From NCBI GenBank assembly GCA_002082245.2, contig NBTC02000001.1, positions 124,001 to 188,000 on the forward strand: a stretch of DNA of 64,000 bases. The letters are read 5' to 3'. A program made the position numbers and the translations under genes. Below, in pieces: positions 10,411-20,675 of the stretch (its first letter is position 1; each line of letters starts with the position of its first letter). The notes below the pieces were generated by a model that saw only the letters and a program-made list of their open reading frames with translations, ran no database searches and had not been told where the DNA came from. Origin of the DNA: Yersinia enterocolitica. Its GTDB lineage: Bacteria > Pseudomonadota > Gammaproteobacteria > Enterobacterales > Enterobacteriaceae.

Positions 10411-10689
10411 ATCAACCTCCTGAAACATCATTATCAAACTGCTCCCCACCACAGACTATTTTTTCATAAATTAATATTTTCGCCATAAATTACTAACAAT
10501 TAGCTTACATGCATTGCTCATTTATATATATTAATGGGGATATCATAAAATAAAAAACCATGCATGCTGATATAATTGGTTTAAAACATAAAAAATACAA
10601 TCAGGTTATTACCTGATATACAGTCTTATACTTACCTTACTCATTCAATCATAAATTAAAAAAAACATGAAGTTAACTACGGAAATAAG

Positions 10690-11090
10690 TTGAGAATATT
10701 CGGTGATTTTAGACCATTGTGTTCCCAGTGTGGGGAAATAGTCGCTGAGCGTTATCTGCAATACGGCTTTAAGAAGCTATTTCAGGTGCTGCGCAGGCAG
10801 GGTCATCGCTGGAATCATCAGTGCGTTCACCGGATTTATTGTCTACTGAAATTAAATTTTCGTCGTAAGGGAAAACGACGTCTGCCGGTACGAAATCCGG
10901 TACCACTGGCGACGCCTGGGCAGTTGAATCAGAACGCGTCAATCGATTTTATGCATGATACGCTGGCATGATCTAGGACGTTCAATGTTGTGGATGACTT
11001 TAACCAAGAAGCTCTAGCCATTGAAATTGATCTGAATATTCCGGCACAAAGGGTCGTACGGGTTTTGGACAGGTTCGTGGCAAATAAGGC
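10690..11090 (+). pseudogene. IS3-family OrfB remnant
   Basis: Contains YGFKKLFQVLRRQGHRWNH, LNQNASIDFMHDTLA, a stop, then NVVDDFNQEALAIEID and RVVRVLDRFVANK. This is the order of an IS407/IS3-type OrfB core with an internal stop at about 10969. It is cut at the right by the transposon end at 11100. Confidence 0.75.
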
Positions 11091-11274
11091 ACTGTTACAT
11101 GTAGCGACCTGCGTTTATAAATGGTCGAACCTGCATTTATCGCACTTTTTCAACCCACATTAGTTGCAACCAACAGAAGCACCAAACCCACAATAGCTGC
11201 AAATGAGCCTGCATTTATCCGAACCAACCTGCATTCCATTTTTGCCAATCCACATTAGCTGCAAATCAAAAAAC

Positions 11275-11480
11275 TCATCTGCAGTTGTAGGCAACATTGG
11301 CAGAGGAAAATCGGTAAAAATTAAATAGGTAACCCCGCCGCCAGCCCCGTGTTTTACGAGTAACGGGCAGATGAATGTGCGGGGGATTGAGCTGGCTAAC
11401 GTAGGTATGCAGACCTATTTCGATATCGAGTTTTTGGGCCCATTTCAGCATGGGTATTATATTGGTGACACAACCAAAGA
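11275..11480 (-). pseudogene. IS91-family remnant
   Basis: A short stretch reads MLKWAQKLDIEIGLHTYVSQ followed by PPHIHLPVTR. It parallels the segment containing LHTYGRQLNQHPHIHVSVTR in the full IS91 transposase at 57789, including the HxH metal-binding core. The rest is missing. Confidence 0.65.
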
Positions 11481-11626
11481 ATTTATCGGGCAATGTGCTG
11501 CCATTCGCAGTTGGACAGAATGTGCTATTGCTCAGCGATCCATGAGAGCCTGTACGAAAAGTGGCGTAGCTGCACTGCAGCCCCGCTCACATCGTCAGTG
11601 AAATCTATTGATATAGATGACTCGTT

Positions 11627-12504
11627 CTAAAAGTTGTATTTAACCCCTAACATCGCCGCAGTATCGCTGTAGCCTTTGTTGCCAATTTGCCCCACAGATT
11701 GACTTGTTTATTAATCTGACCTTCGATACCCATCTTCAACTCGGCAATATTGGCTGCGCCTTCTTGTTTCACGGTGATACCGTCCATATTGGTGCCGAAA
11801 TCCCGGGTGTTATGTATCCAGTTGGCTTCAATAAACGGCTGGAATTCACGGTCTTTACCTTTATCTTGCTCAGCATAACCGCTCATAAAGGCTTTCACGC
11901 CCAGGCGGGTCTGGATATTTCCCTCACCGTCGCCAGAAATATTCGTGCCATTGGCTTCAGTATGGTCATCAGCTTTCACCCCCATCCAAGCCACCTGTGC
12001 TTTTGGTTGGATAAAGTACTGGGCATTTTTAGCCGTATTTTCACCGATTTTAAAGGTGTAGCCACTTTCTACAGAGGCTGTCACCCCTTGGGATTTGTAC
12101 TCTTCTGTCACTAAATCCTGACCGTTAACGGTGTTATTAAACCAGCTGTATTGCGCCCAGCTGTCCACATACCAACCCGACTTATCGGCATCATTCGCAT
12201 ACCAAGTCCCATACACGCCGGTACTGTACCCGTCTACAGACGCACGGGCACTGTAACCTGATAAGCGAGATTCGGTTTTACTTTTGCTGTTACCGTAACC
12301 GGCCATTATCCCCAGATGAAAACGGTCTATCTCGTTATGACTCCACTGCGCAATGTCGCCACCCAGTTGCAGGACATAACGGTTAGATTGCGTCCCCAGT
12401 TGGTCCTGGGAATCACGTGACCGGTTATGGCCACCCTCGTTACGCAACCACAGGCTGGTGACTTTCTTTTCATCGGTCAGTGCATCGATATACTGGGTTT
12501 CACC
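11627..12504 (-). pseudogene. Autotransporter beta-barrel domain, truncated and frameshifted
   Basis: The segment encodes a type V autotransporter translocator: LWLRNEGGHNRSRDSQDQLG, LGGDIAQW, YSTGVYGTWYAND, GWYVDSWAQYSWFNN, FIQPKAQVAWMG and FQPFIEANW are usual AIDA/pertactin-type barrel strands. The frame runs off at about 11690 into LATKATAILRRC. A one-base shift restores NKGYSDTAAMLGVKYNF and a stop at 11627, the canonical C-terminal Phe signal. The 5' side is cut by ISAs1, whose terminal repeat supplies the apparent ATG at 12519. There is no passenger or signal peptide here. Confidence 0.85.
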
Positions 12505-13755
12505 CCAGGGCTTACGCATTAAAATGAACTTGTGTTAAATCAGTATACTCAGAATATAAATTGCTAAATTTAGTTGAGAGTATTTTGATGAAAGGACTAA
12601 TTCAGTCATTTGCCGATTTCCCTGATCCCCGGCGTCAGGGGCGAATACAGCATCGATTTATCGATGTGTTAATCATCGCTGTCAGTGCCGTTATCGCCGG
12701 GGCAGACTCCTGGACGGATATCGCCAGCTATGGACGGTCCAAAGACGACTGGCTACGGACGTTTCTCAGATTAGAGGCCGGTATTCCTTCCCATGATACT
12801 TTTCGCCGCGTGTTCACCCTTCTTGACCCGGAAACCTTCGAACAATGCTTCTATGAATGGGTCCGTGGATTCTTTTTGGCTCTGGACCGGGAAGTTATCG
12901 CGATTGATGGAAAAACCGTGCGGCGGTCATTTAATAAAGCAATAAAACAAGGCCCTTTACATATTGTCAGCGCTTTTGCTACCGAACAGGGTATCAGCCT
13001 CGGGCAGTTGGCTGTGGATGGAAAGTCTAATGAAATCACGGCAATTCCTGAACTTTTGAGCCGATTGTCATTGAAAGGCAATATCGTCACTCTGGATGCA
13101 ATGGGATGCCAGCGGGGCATAGCACAAAACATCCTCGACCAGCAGGCAGATTATATATTGGCCCTTAAAGGTAACCAGAGCAAAAAGCATAAGGCAGTGG
13201 TGGCATTCTGCCACACAGAGTGCCTGAGCTATCCCTCTTCAATTAAACCCACCTATGACGCTTTCGATGACCGCCATGGGCGTACGGTACGGCGTCGTGG
13301 CTGGGTTATTCCTGTTACAGACAGATTGAGTGACTTACACGACTGGCCCGGAGTGCAGAATGTTGTGATGGTAGAAACTATCCGCAGTGTTCAATATGTC
13401 AAAGGGGTAACGTCTGATTTACGTTATTATTTAAGCAGTTGTGCTGATGCGCCTGAAATACAAATAGCGGCAGTGAGAAAACATTGGGCGATTGAAAATA
13501 GCCTGCACTGGGTACTGGATGTGACGTTCAGAGAAGATGATTCACGCATACGCGAGCAGGTGTCGACGCGAATGTTTGCGCAGTTGCGTAAGATGGCGCT
13601 GAATATCGTGAAACGGGATAAAAGCAGCAAGATAAGTCTTCGTGCACGTCGTAAAAGTGCAGGATGGGATAATAGCTATATGGAGGCATTATTATTTAAT
13701 AACCACCCATAAAAAATTGGTTTAATTAACGACAAGTTTAATGCGTAAGCCCTGG
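12505..13755 (+). mobile_element. ISAs1-family insertion sequence
   Basis: About 1.25 kb, bounded by inverted CCAGGGCTTACGCATT. It separates the autotransporter fragment from the 5'-truncated DDE transposase, so both flanking genes are cut at its ends. Confidence 0.85.
12588..13712 (+). CDS. ISAs1-family transposase
   Basis: 374 aa from ATG 12588, beginning MKGLIQSFADFPDPRRQGR. It contains AIDGKTVRRSF, NIVTLDAMGCQRGIAQNI, YILALKGNQ and, near the end, HWAIENSLHWVLDVTFREDD, the DDE-type core of ISAs1 (H-repeat related) proteins. It appears full length and intact. Starting upstream at 12561 would add nine residues with no ribosome site. Confidence 0.93.
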   Translation: MKGLIQSFADFPDPRRQGRIQHRFIDVLIIAVSAVIAGADSWTDIASYGRSKDDWLRTFLRLEAGIPSHDTFRRVFTLLDPETFEQCFYEWVRGFFLALDREVIAIDGKTVRRSFNKAIKQGPLHIVSAFATEQGISLGQLAVDGKSNEITAIPELLSRLSLKGNIVTLDAMGCQRGIAQNILDQQADYILALKGNQSKKHKAVVAFCHTECLSYPSSIKPTYDAFDDRHGRTVRRRGWVIPVTDRLSDLHDWPGVQNVVMVETIRSVQYVKGVTSDLRYYLSSCADAPEIQIAAVRKHWAIENSLHWVLDVTFREDDSRIREQVSTRMFAQLRKMALNIVKRDKSSKISLRARRKSAGWDNSYMEALLFNNHP

Positions 13756-15044
13756 CACCTAAAGGGGTTTTAACCCGCAGTACTGTTAATCGCTACCTCT
13801 CCGGCTGGCATCTGGATCAACCCCGGTTACATCGCCCACCACCGGCCGTCCGCTTCCAGGCTGAATACAGCAATGACTGCTGGCAGTTTGATATGTCGCC
13901 GTCCGATCTGAAGCACATTGATGTACCAGAATGGATCGATCCAGAAAAGGGCGAACCCACCCTGATGCTGTTCAGCGTTGTTGATGACCGCAGTGGCGTC
14001 GCCTACCAGGAGTACCACTGTGTCTATGGTGAGGATGCCGGGTCGGCTCTGCGCTTTCTCTATGCCGCAATGGCACCTAAACCTGATCCCGGGCTCCCGC
14101 TACAGGGAAGGCCTAAAATGCTTTACCTCGACAACGGCCCGGTGGCCAAAAGCCGGGTTTTCCAGGACGTCATGCTATCGCTGGGCGTGGACTGGTTGAC
14201 TCATCTGCCCGCAGGGAAAGATGGTGAACGGGTGACGGCTCGCTCGAAAGGTAAGGTGGAGCGTCCTTTTCGAACCGTCAAAGAAGCACACGAAACGTTG
14301 TACCATTTCCACAAACCGGAAACCGAACAGCAGGCCAATGAGTGGCTGTTGCGCTATCTGCTTCACTACAATGACCAGCCACACCGTTCACAGCCGCATT
14401 CACGTCTGGAAGACTGGCTGACCCGCCTCCCTCCGGAGGGGATCCGTGAAATGTGCAGCTGGGAGCATTTCTGCCGCTTTGCCCGGGAGCCTGAGCGCCG
14501 CAAGGTGGGCATTGATGCCAGAATAACGGTGGAGGGAACGGCTTATGAAGTCGATCCTGATCTGGCGGGGGAGAGCGTGCTGTTGCTGTGGGGGTTGTTT
14601 GATAACGAACTGCATGTTGACTTTGAAGGCGAACGAACTGGCCCATATTACCCGATATCCGGCCCGATCCCCCTGAACCGATACCGCGCCTTCAGAAAAG
14701 GGGCTATCAGCCAGAAGGCTGAGCGGATCAGGAACCTGGCACAACAGCTCAGTCTGCCCATCGCTGCGCTGACGGGCGAGAATATCGCATTAATTTCTCA
14801 ACCCGTCCCTCACGATATCCCCAGACAGTCATTTCCGGCGGCGGTTGAAGACAGCTATGTCAGCATCATTGCGGCCAAACTGGCGATTGCCGGAGAACTG
14901 GCCACACCCCTGGCAAAGCTGCAACTGGCGGACAGGCAGTTTATCGACCAGTTACTGGGGGAAACGCTCATACGTCGGATAGTGCTGGACCGCGTACGGG
15001 AGTATTTTCGTAAACAAAAAAAGGAAGGCGATCATGCGAGTTGA
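13756..15044 (+). CDS. DDE transposase of Tn7/Tni-like element, 5'-truncated
   Basis: The open frame starts directly at the ISAs1 end (GVLTRSTVNRYLSGWHLDQP), so the N-terminal DNA-binding region is missing; the first internal ATG is 13893. The core has the Mu/TniA/IS481-like pattern: CWQFDMSPSDLKHIDV, YLDNGPVAKSRVFQDV with Asp, and the Glu in KGKVERPFRTVKEAH. Its stop overlaps the start of the ATPase gene by 11 bp. It would act with the ATPase at the multi-repeat ends, but the truncation probably inactivates it. Confidence 0.85.
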
Positions 15045-16005
15045 GGTCATGCAATATTACGGTCTGACAAATCCACTGGCTCAGGCCGGATACTACGAGA
15101 CTGAAACCCATAAACAGCTGACGAAAGATATCAGGGCAGCCGTTCTGGAAGGACGACTGATTGCCCTTTGTGGTGTTGTCGGTTGCGGGAAAACAGTGAC
15201 GCTACGACGACTTCAGCAAATTTTACGGGAAGAAAACCGCGTCACCGTTGCCAAATCGCTGTCGGTGGAGAAAAGCAGCATCAAACTGGCCACGCTGATT
15301 TCTGCATTGTTTTACGATCTGGTGCAGGATAAGGCGGTCCAGATCCCGAAACAAGGCGAGCGGCGTGAGCGTGAATTACAGGAACTGGTGAAAAAAGGAA
15401 AAAGACCGGTTGCGTTATTTGTGGATGAAGCCCATGACCTCAACGGCCATACGCTTATCGGGCTGAAGCGTCTGATGGAGGTGGTGGAAGACGGCGGTGG
15501 CAGGTTATCAGTGATTCTGGCTGGTCATCCGAAACTGCGCAACGATCTGCGCAGGCCAACAATGGAGGAAATCGGTTACCGCACAGAAATTTTTACCCTT
15601 GACGGCATTGCCGGCAGTCAGCGGGAATATATTCAGTGGCTGCTTACGGTCTGTTCAGCACAGGAGGAGGGTGACACGCCCATTCTGACGGAAGAAGCCA
15701 TCGACCTTCTGGCGACAAAACTACGCACGCCATTGCAGGTACAACAACATATTACCCTGGCCCTTGAAGCGGGCTATCTTACCGGAGAACGCCCCATCAC
15801 TGCCGAGCTTGTTGACAGCATACTGTCACGTAAACTTGATGACCTGGAGCCAACACTCACGCGTCATGGCTATCGTCTGAAAGATATGGTCGAGCAGTTT
15901 GATGCCAAACCGGCAGAAATCAGGGCGCTGTTCAATCACCAGTTGGACCCGACGCGTACAGCCGAACTGCGGGATCGTATTCTGGCAGCGGGTTTACCTA
16001 TTTAA
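15034..16005 (+). CDS. AAA+ ATPase, TniB/ExeA-like transposition helper
   Basis: 323 aa. Walker A GVVGCGKT is at residues 47-54, Walker B is VALFVDEAHDL near 131-141, and there is a sensor-type ILAGHPKLRNDL. The family (COG3267-like, related to TniB/TnsC) chooses targets and activates the transposase. It starts inside the transposase reading frame, so translation is coupled. Intact length. Confidence 0.88.
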   Translation: MRVEVMQYYGLTNPLAQAGYYETETHKQLTKDIRAAVLEGRLIALCGVVGCGKTVTLRRLQQILREENRVTVAKSLSVEKSSIKLATLISALFYDLVQDKAVQIPKQGERRERELQELVKKGKRPVALFVDEAHDLNGHTLIGLKRLMEVVEDGGGRLSVILAGHPKLRNDLRRPTMEEIGYRTEIFTLDGIAGSQREYIQWLLTVCSAQEEGDTPILTEEAIDLLATKLRTPLQVQQHITLALEAGYLTGERPITAELVDSILSRKLDDLEPTLTRHGYRLKDMVEQFDAKPAEIRALFNHQLDPTRTAELRDRILAAGLPI

Positions 16006-16229
16006 TCCTTTATTTTCAGCGTCAGGAGCCTCCTGTTATGGAGGCTGTAGCTCCGTTTTTTCATTTTCAGCTAATGTGGGTCGGAGAAAATGAAATGCAG
16101 GTCGGTGCAAATAAATGCAGGTTCATTTGCAGGTATTGTGGGTTTGGGACCCACGCTGGTTGCAGCTAATGTGGGCTGAGAATTAGGGGTAAATGCAGGT
16201 TTGTGAATTTATAAACGCAGGTCGCTACA

Positions 16230-17040
16230 GCTAGTGACCCCTTTGGGGGTACGGATGTTTTCTTGGACTGTTTTATCATCAGACACCGAGTTGTTGTCGG
16301 TACATTGCCGGGCTAACTGCACCCAACGACAGTTTAATTCGCCTTTCGTTATACCACCGGATATAAGCATCTACATACCGCATAAAGTTTTCCTGCGTCA
16401 CACCGGACCACTCCCGACCATAAAACATTTCGATTTTCAGTCGGCCGAAGAACCCTTCACAGGCCGCATTATCCGGTGAGTATCCCTTGCGCGACATTGA
16501 GCGGATAAGACCTGCGGCATCCACCCGTGCCAGCGGTAATGACCACCTCTGTCACTGTGGATCACGGGACGTTCATCTCCACTTAACGTGTCGATTGCAC
16601 CTTCCAGCATCGTATTGGCAAGATCCGCATCCGGACGTGTACCGAGCGACCAGCTCACTATTTTTCCGGCGAAGCAGTCCACCACCGGCGATAGCCAGAC
16701 CTTACCGGCCGGTAACTGGAACTCCGTGATATCTGTTAGCCATTTTTGATTAGGCTGCGCAACCTTAAAATCTCGGGCAAGAAGATTGTCGGGAGCAGGA
16801 CCGATTTCCCCACAGTACGAGCTATAGCGACGCCGGCAGGAGCGGATGACTACAAGCTGTTCTTCCACCATCAGTCTGCGCACAACCTTTTCTGATAGTC
16901 TCATACCTTCGTGCCTGAGCATGGCATGCAAACGGCGATAGCCATAACAGCGATAGTTGCTGTTAAAGATATCTGTCATTACCGGACGTACTGTTGCGTA
17001 TTTATCTTCTGTGAGCAATGCGGCACGATGATAAAAATAG
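16230..17040 (-). pseudogene. IS3-family OrfB remnant (second type)
   Basis: Reads YFYHRAALLTEDKYATVRPV, YRCYGYRRLHAMLRHEGM, QKWLTDITEFQLPAGKVWLS and HSDRGGHYRW. After a frameshift near 16524 it resumes WMDAAGLIRSMSRKGYSPDN and EGFFGRLKIEMFYG to a stop at 16279. All catalytic segments of a DDE OrfB are recognisable. The 5' end is removed by the IS3 copy at 17041, and the other side abuts the Tni-like transposon. Confidence 0.85.
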
Positions 17041-17082
17041 TGAACCGCCCCGGTTTTCTTGGAGAGTTTTTGAACCCGTTGT

Positions 17083-17973
17083 TCACGCGGCCAGATCTTT
17101 GCCAGCATGTGAAGCATAGTAGCCTTTTTCTGCTTCCATCGGCGGGATATGGCCCAGGCGTTCCAACAGTCTGCGATTGTTAAACCAGTCCACCCATTCC
17201 AGCGTCGCCAGCTCTACATCCTGACGCGTTTTCCAACTTTTTCGGTGGATCACTTCAGCCTTGTACAGACCGTTAACGCTTTCAGCCAGCGCGTTGTCGT
17301 AAGAATCACCCGTACTGCCCGTCGACGCCAACAACTCAGCATCTTTCAGCCGTTGCGTGTACGCCAGCGACACATACTGGGAACCTTTATCACTGTGATG
17401 GATGGTGCCCGAAGGCCGTCTGAACCATAGAGCCTGCTCCAGCGCATCCAGCACGAAGGTCGTTTCCATCGTTGATGAGGTTCGCCAACCTACGATAACC
17501 CCGGCAAACACATCGATAATGAACGCCACATACGCGAAGCCCTGCCAGGTGCTGACGTAGGTAAAATCTGCTACCCACAGCTGGTTCGGGCGTTCCGCCA
17601 CGAATTGACGGTTTACCAAATCGCGTGGGGTCTCAGTGGCTTTGTTGCTGCGCGTCGTCTTAACACCTATGCCACGTATTACCCCCTTTATTTTCAGCTT
17701 TTTCATCAGGCGCACCACTGTACATCTGGCCACGTGGAACCCTTCGCGTTTTAACTGTTGCCAGACTTTACGGTACCCGTAAACACGGTAGTTTTCTTCA
17801 AAAACACGCTGTATTTCCGGCATAAGCTGACCATCACTCTTGTCCCGGTGACTGCGATGCTCAGGATGTTGCCGACGTTGTTGATGCCAGTAATACGTTG
17901 ACGGGGCTATGTCCAGTTCATGACATATCGGCTCGATCCCATGTTCATCGCTTAGATTTTCCAGAAACGGCAT
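17083..17973 (-). CDS. IS3-family transposase OrfB
   Basis: 296 aa starting MPFLENLSDEHGIEPICHEL. The HTH_21 part YRVYGYRKVWQQLKREGFHV is followed by the rve integrase core with NQLWVADFTYVSTWQGFAYV, HHSDKGSQYVS and LAESVNGLYKAEVIH, giving the DDE triad. The protein is intact, but the OrfA-OrfB frameshift junction has been split by IS110, so a fused OrfAB cannot form from this copy. Confidence 0.93.
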   Translation of the reverse strand: MPFLENLSDEHGIEPICHELDIAPSTYYWHQQRRQHPEHRSHRDKSDGQLMPEIQRVFEENYRVYGYRKVWQQLKREGFHVARCTVVRLMKKLKIKGVIRGIGVKTTRSNKATETPRDLVNRQFVAERPNQLWVADFTYVSTWQGFAYVAFIIDVFAGVIVGWRTSSTMETTFVLDALEQALWFRRPSGTIHHSDKGSQYVSLAYTQRLKDAELLASTGSTGDSYDNALAESVNGLYKAEVIHRKSWKTRQDVELATLEWVDWFNNRRLLERLGHIPPMEAEKGYYASHAGKDLAA

Positions 17974-17993
17974 TATTTCTTCCAGTGGCGGTC

Positions 17994-19420
17994 AATGGAA
18001 TGGACGCCTCCCCCTTAACGAGGATTCAGCGTATAACGGAGGAATATAGCATAGTCGGCAACCGTAAAATGAAGGAGATAGCTATGAGCAATATAACCCT
18101 GATTGGTATCGACCTGGCTAAGAACGTATTTCATCTACATGCAGTTGATGACAAAGGTAAACAGATGAAAGTGACTAAGCTGTCACGCCTGAAACTTGCC
18201 GAGTATTTATACCGCAGTGAACCGGTAATCGTCGCAATGGAGGCTTGTGCAAGTGCCCACTACTGGGGACGGCTTTGTACATCACTGGGCCATGAGGCTC
18301 GTCTGATATCTCCGCAGTTCGTCAAGCCATTTGTCAAATCCAACAAAAATGATCGTAATGACGCACGGGCAATCTGCGAAGCTGCACTGCGTCCTGATAT
18401 GAATTTTGTTCCCGTCAAAACAGTCGAGCAGCAAGCTGTACTGAGTCTTCACAGAGTTCGTGAAATGCTGATAGGCCAAAGAACGGCAACCATCAATCAG
18501 TTCAGGGGATTACTCACCGAGTTTGGATTACCTGCACCCACAGGGCGTAGGGCGCTATTCAGTATGATCCCCGCTATGATTGAAGATCTCCGAAAAATTT
18601 CACCCGCATTTCTCATTACTTGCATTAGTCAACAATGGGAACATCTCAGACAACTGGAACAACATATCAACGAAGTCACTCATCAGATTGAAATGCATGC
18701 CCGCCAGTCTGATATTGCACGCCGCTTGCAAACAATTCCAGGTATTGGCCCAATCACAGCTTCAGCACTGGATGCCTACGTTGGTAAGGCCACTCAGTTC
18801 AGAACAGGGCGACAACTGGCCGCCTGGTTGGGGTTGGTGCCCCGACAGCATTCAACAGGAGGGAAATCTGTGTTGTTGGGGACCAGCAAGCGCGGAAACA
18901 GTTATTTGCGCCAGCTGTTTGTTCATGGAGCCAGAGCAGTTGTATCTGTAGTATGCCGTTCTCCCGATGCGAGCAAGCAGGACAAAACTATTACGGGTTG
19001 GCTGACCAGAAAGCATATGAATGTAGCCGTAGTGGCTATGGCAAACCGAAATGCACGCATTGCCTGGGCCGTCATAGCCCACGAGCGTAGCTTCGACAAT
19101 AATTATCGGGAACAACTGACCAACCAGTTACTCCCGGGCTGACAGAAAATATTTGATGTGTTCCTTTCCTGATTGCTACAGGTGATTTATTGACGTGATG
19201 GCGTAGACAGGTCAGACCGGTGTTGGCAAAACCCGTGGAGCTCGATAGTCAGAATTTATTGAATTAAGACTGAGCGGTCGTTTGGGAGCCAACAAGCAGA
19301 TTCCATTATGGGCAGCGTATAGTCAAATAAACGCACAAACAGCCCGAATATACGACTGCGATCTTCACCTTCTGCATCAAAACAAAAAAATCACTTGGCA
19401 AAAAGGAGGCGTCCATATAC
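17994..19420 (+). mobile_element. IS110-family (IS1111-like) element inside IS3, copy 1
   Basis: 1427 bp. Removing it restores the IS3 frame AELDRHWKK-stop at the OrfA end. Subterminal inverted repeats TGGACGCCTCC and GGAGGCGTCCA lie close to both ends, a trait of the IS1111 group. Confidence 0.88.
18084..19142 (+). CDS. IS110-family transposase (IS1111 group)
   Basis: 352 aa from ATG 18084 with AAGGAGAT upstream. The N-terminal DEDD domain shows LIGIDLAKNVFHLH, VIVAMEACASAHYW and KNDRNDARAICEA; the C-terminal transposase_20 domain shows IPGIGPITASALDAYVG and GLVPRQHSTGGKSVLLGTSK with the family Ser. It is intact and the same as copy 2. An earlier in-frame ATG at 17898 overlaps OrfB and is unlikely to be used. 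Confidence 0.94.
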   Translation: MSNITLIGIDLAKNVFHLHAVDDKGKQMKVTKLSRLKLAEYLYRSEPVIVAMEACASAHYWGRLCTSLGHEARLISPQFVKPFVKSNKNDRNDARAICEAALRPDMNFVPVKTVEQQAVLSLHRVREMLIGQRTATINQFRGLLTEFGLPAPTGRRALFSMIPAMIEDLRKISPAFLITCISQQWEHLRQLEQHINEVTHQIEMHARQSDIARRLQTIPGIGPITASALDAYVGKATQFRTGRQLAAWLGLVPRQHSTGGKSVLLGTSKRGNSYLRQLFVHGARAVVSVVCRSPDASKQDKTITGWLTRKHMNVAVVAMANRNARIAWAVIAHERSFDNNYREQLTNQLLPG

Positions 19421-19723
19421 GAGCTCCGCCTGGGCAAAATACGCTGAAGCCTGACGCAAGATATCGTTGCTGCGGCGCAGTTCACGGTTCTCGCGCTCTA
19501 ACTCTTTTAGGCGCAGGCGTTCATTGGTTGTTAGAGCCGTTGTTGGTGAAGGGGTATGTTGTTCATGCTGACGCATCCAGGCGCGCAAAGTGTCAGCATG
19601 ACAACCGATTTTCGGGGCAATCGCTCTGACAGCGTCAAGCTCCGTCGAATACTCGCCGCGGTGATCCAAAACCAATCTCACTGCCCGTTCGCGTAATTCA
19701 GGTGAATAACGATTTGATGACAT
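19421..19723 (-). pseudogene. IS3-family OrfA, 3' end split by IS110
   Basis: MSSNRYSPELRERAVRLVLD begins an HTH protein with a C-terminal leucine-zipper region, LRLKELERENRELRRSNDIL. It reads AYFAQAEL and then runs into IS110 sequence, ending about ten codons later. The native end (DRHWKK) lies beyond IS110 near 17985. The ribosome site is AAAGGAGAC. Confidence 0.85.
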
Positions 19724-19776
19724 TTGAGTCTCCTTTTAACGACTAGTTTAGTCTCCAGGATCCCCGGGGCGGTTCA

Positions 19777-19849
19777 GTACCTGATGTGCTTCAATTTTGA
19801 GATGCTGTTCGTAGATATCTAGACGCTCGGTAGAGATATAATTACGCAT
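19777..19849 (-). pseudogene. 5' end of an unknown gene, cut by IS3
   Basis: ATG at 19849 with AAAGGACA upstream starts MRNYISTERLDIYEQHLKIE. The frame runs straight into the IS3 terminus. I do not recognise the protein. The good start signals suggest a real gene was interrupted. Confidence 0.4.
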
Positions 19850-19981
19850 TGTCCTTTCCTTATGCCATGCAACGACATCAGCCTTTAATTGAGTTGACGA
19901 GTCGGTCAGTTTATGGCGTAATAAGCCACATCAAGGCGGAGCCGCCTCTTACAGAGGTCTCACGCGACAATAGTTGTTTGG

Positions 19982-20008
19982 AAAAGCCATCCCTCGGGGT
20001 GGCTTTTC
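19982..20008 (-). terminator. Terminator after the RHH gene
   Basis: The stem AAAAGCCA / TGGCTTTT with a GC-rich loop lies just beyond the stop of the gene at 20022-20675. The stem has A/T runs on both sides, so it may work in both directions. Confidence 0.65.
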
Positions 20009-20021
20009 TCGTTTCAGAACG

Positions 20022-20675
20022 TCAACACTCCCCTCGCTCCACGGGCGGCAGACGCCTGGCTGCACGAATTTCATCAATAGCATCCAGAAAGTCCTCCACC
20101 CTCTGTAAAAAAAACAGTTCGCGGTGAACGGCAAGCATCACCGGTAACTCGCGTGTAGCGACCTCGGCGAAGAGTGCGAACAGCAGCGATGTGCCGTGAG
20201 AAATATGCGTGAGCTCGCTGAGCTGCTTTGCGCGTATTTCAAGGAGTGGGACGCCGTCACGCATGATCCGCTGCAGATCGTCTTCACTGCGGATGCACAA
20301 CAGACGGCACCATGCACGGTTTTCTGCCAGCGTCTGTGCGCCGTCAAACCAGTAGTCGGCAAGTCCGGCGTTCATCATGTGCGCCAGGTCTCTGTCCATC
20401 AGCGCAACCAGGCCGCTGCTCTGCATAAAGTTGCGGATCAAATCGCCAAAAGAGGCGGTCAGAAATTCCCTGACAAAATCGCTTTTTGACTTTCCTGCGG
20501 TTTTCGCTTGCTCGGTAAGCTCTATATCGATGTCAATCGGCACATTTCGTACAGTTAGCGTCCTTGTGACGCCTTTTTCCTCATTTTCATTTCTACTGCT
20601 CAATTCTGCATCCCCTGACGAATTTATGATGTTATAAATAACAATGCATTCATAATATGCATTCGTAATGCACAT
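20022..20675 (-). CDS. Ribbon-helix-helix domain protein, probably plasmid-borne
   Basis: The N-terminal part after the first about 35 residues (TRTLTVRNVPIDIDIELTEQ and GKSKSDFVREFLTA) looks like a ribbon-helix-helix DNA-binding unit. The remaining about 140 residues are largely helical with no recognised domain (FAEVATRELPVMLAVHRELF near the end). ATG 20675 gives 217 aa. A TTG near 20600 (LSSRNENEEKG) may be the true start, because the first residues look non-native. A terminator follows directly. A role as repressor or plasmid regulator is inference. Confidence 0.6.
   Translation of the reverse strand: MCITNAYYECIVIYNIINSSGDAELSSRNENEEKGVTRTLTVRNVPIDIDIELTEQAKTAGKSKSDFVREFLTASFGDLIRNFMQSSGLVALMDRDLAHMMNAGLADYWFDGAQTLAENRAWCRLLCIRSEDDLQRIMRDGVPLLEIRAKQLSELTHISHGTSLLFALFAEVATRELPVMLAVHRELFFLQRVEDFLDAIDEIRAARRLPPVERGEC

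Larger units (their letters stand above)
11100..16229. mobile_element. Tn7/Tni-like transposon with multi-repeat ends
   Basis: Both ends start TGTAGCGACCTGCGTTTATA and are inverted to each other. Each end continues for about 160 bp with matching arrays of two short motifs, ACCTGCATTTAT-like and CCCACATTAGCTGCAA-like, in the same order, which is the layout of transposase-binding sites in Tn7-type elements. The right half holds a DDE transposase and an AAA+ ATPase gene. The left half holds an IS91 relic, an autotransporter fragment and ISAs1. No target duplication is apparent (flanks TTACA and GCTAG). Confidence 0.8.
17041..19776 (-). mobile_element. IS3-family element (IS51-like) carrying IS110, copy 1
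   Basis: Ends share TGAACCGCCCCGG with further matches (CTTGGAGA / CCTGGAGA). Total 2736 bp, of which 1427 bp is an IS110 element, leaving a 1.3-kb IS3 backbone. A mirror copy is at 29485-32220 and partial copies are at 34069 and 63659. No obvious 3-bp target duplication is left. Confidence 0.9.

Noticed and set aside
17898..18083. N-terminal extension of the IS110 transposase
   Set aside because: The extension overlaps IS3 OrfB and crosses the IS110 boundary; ATG 18084 has the ribosome site.
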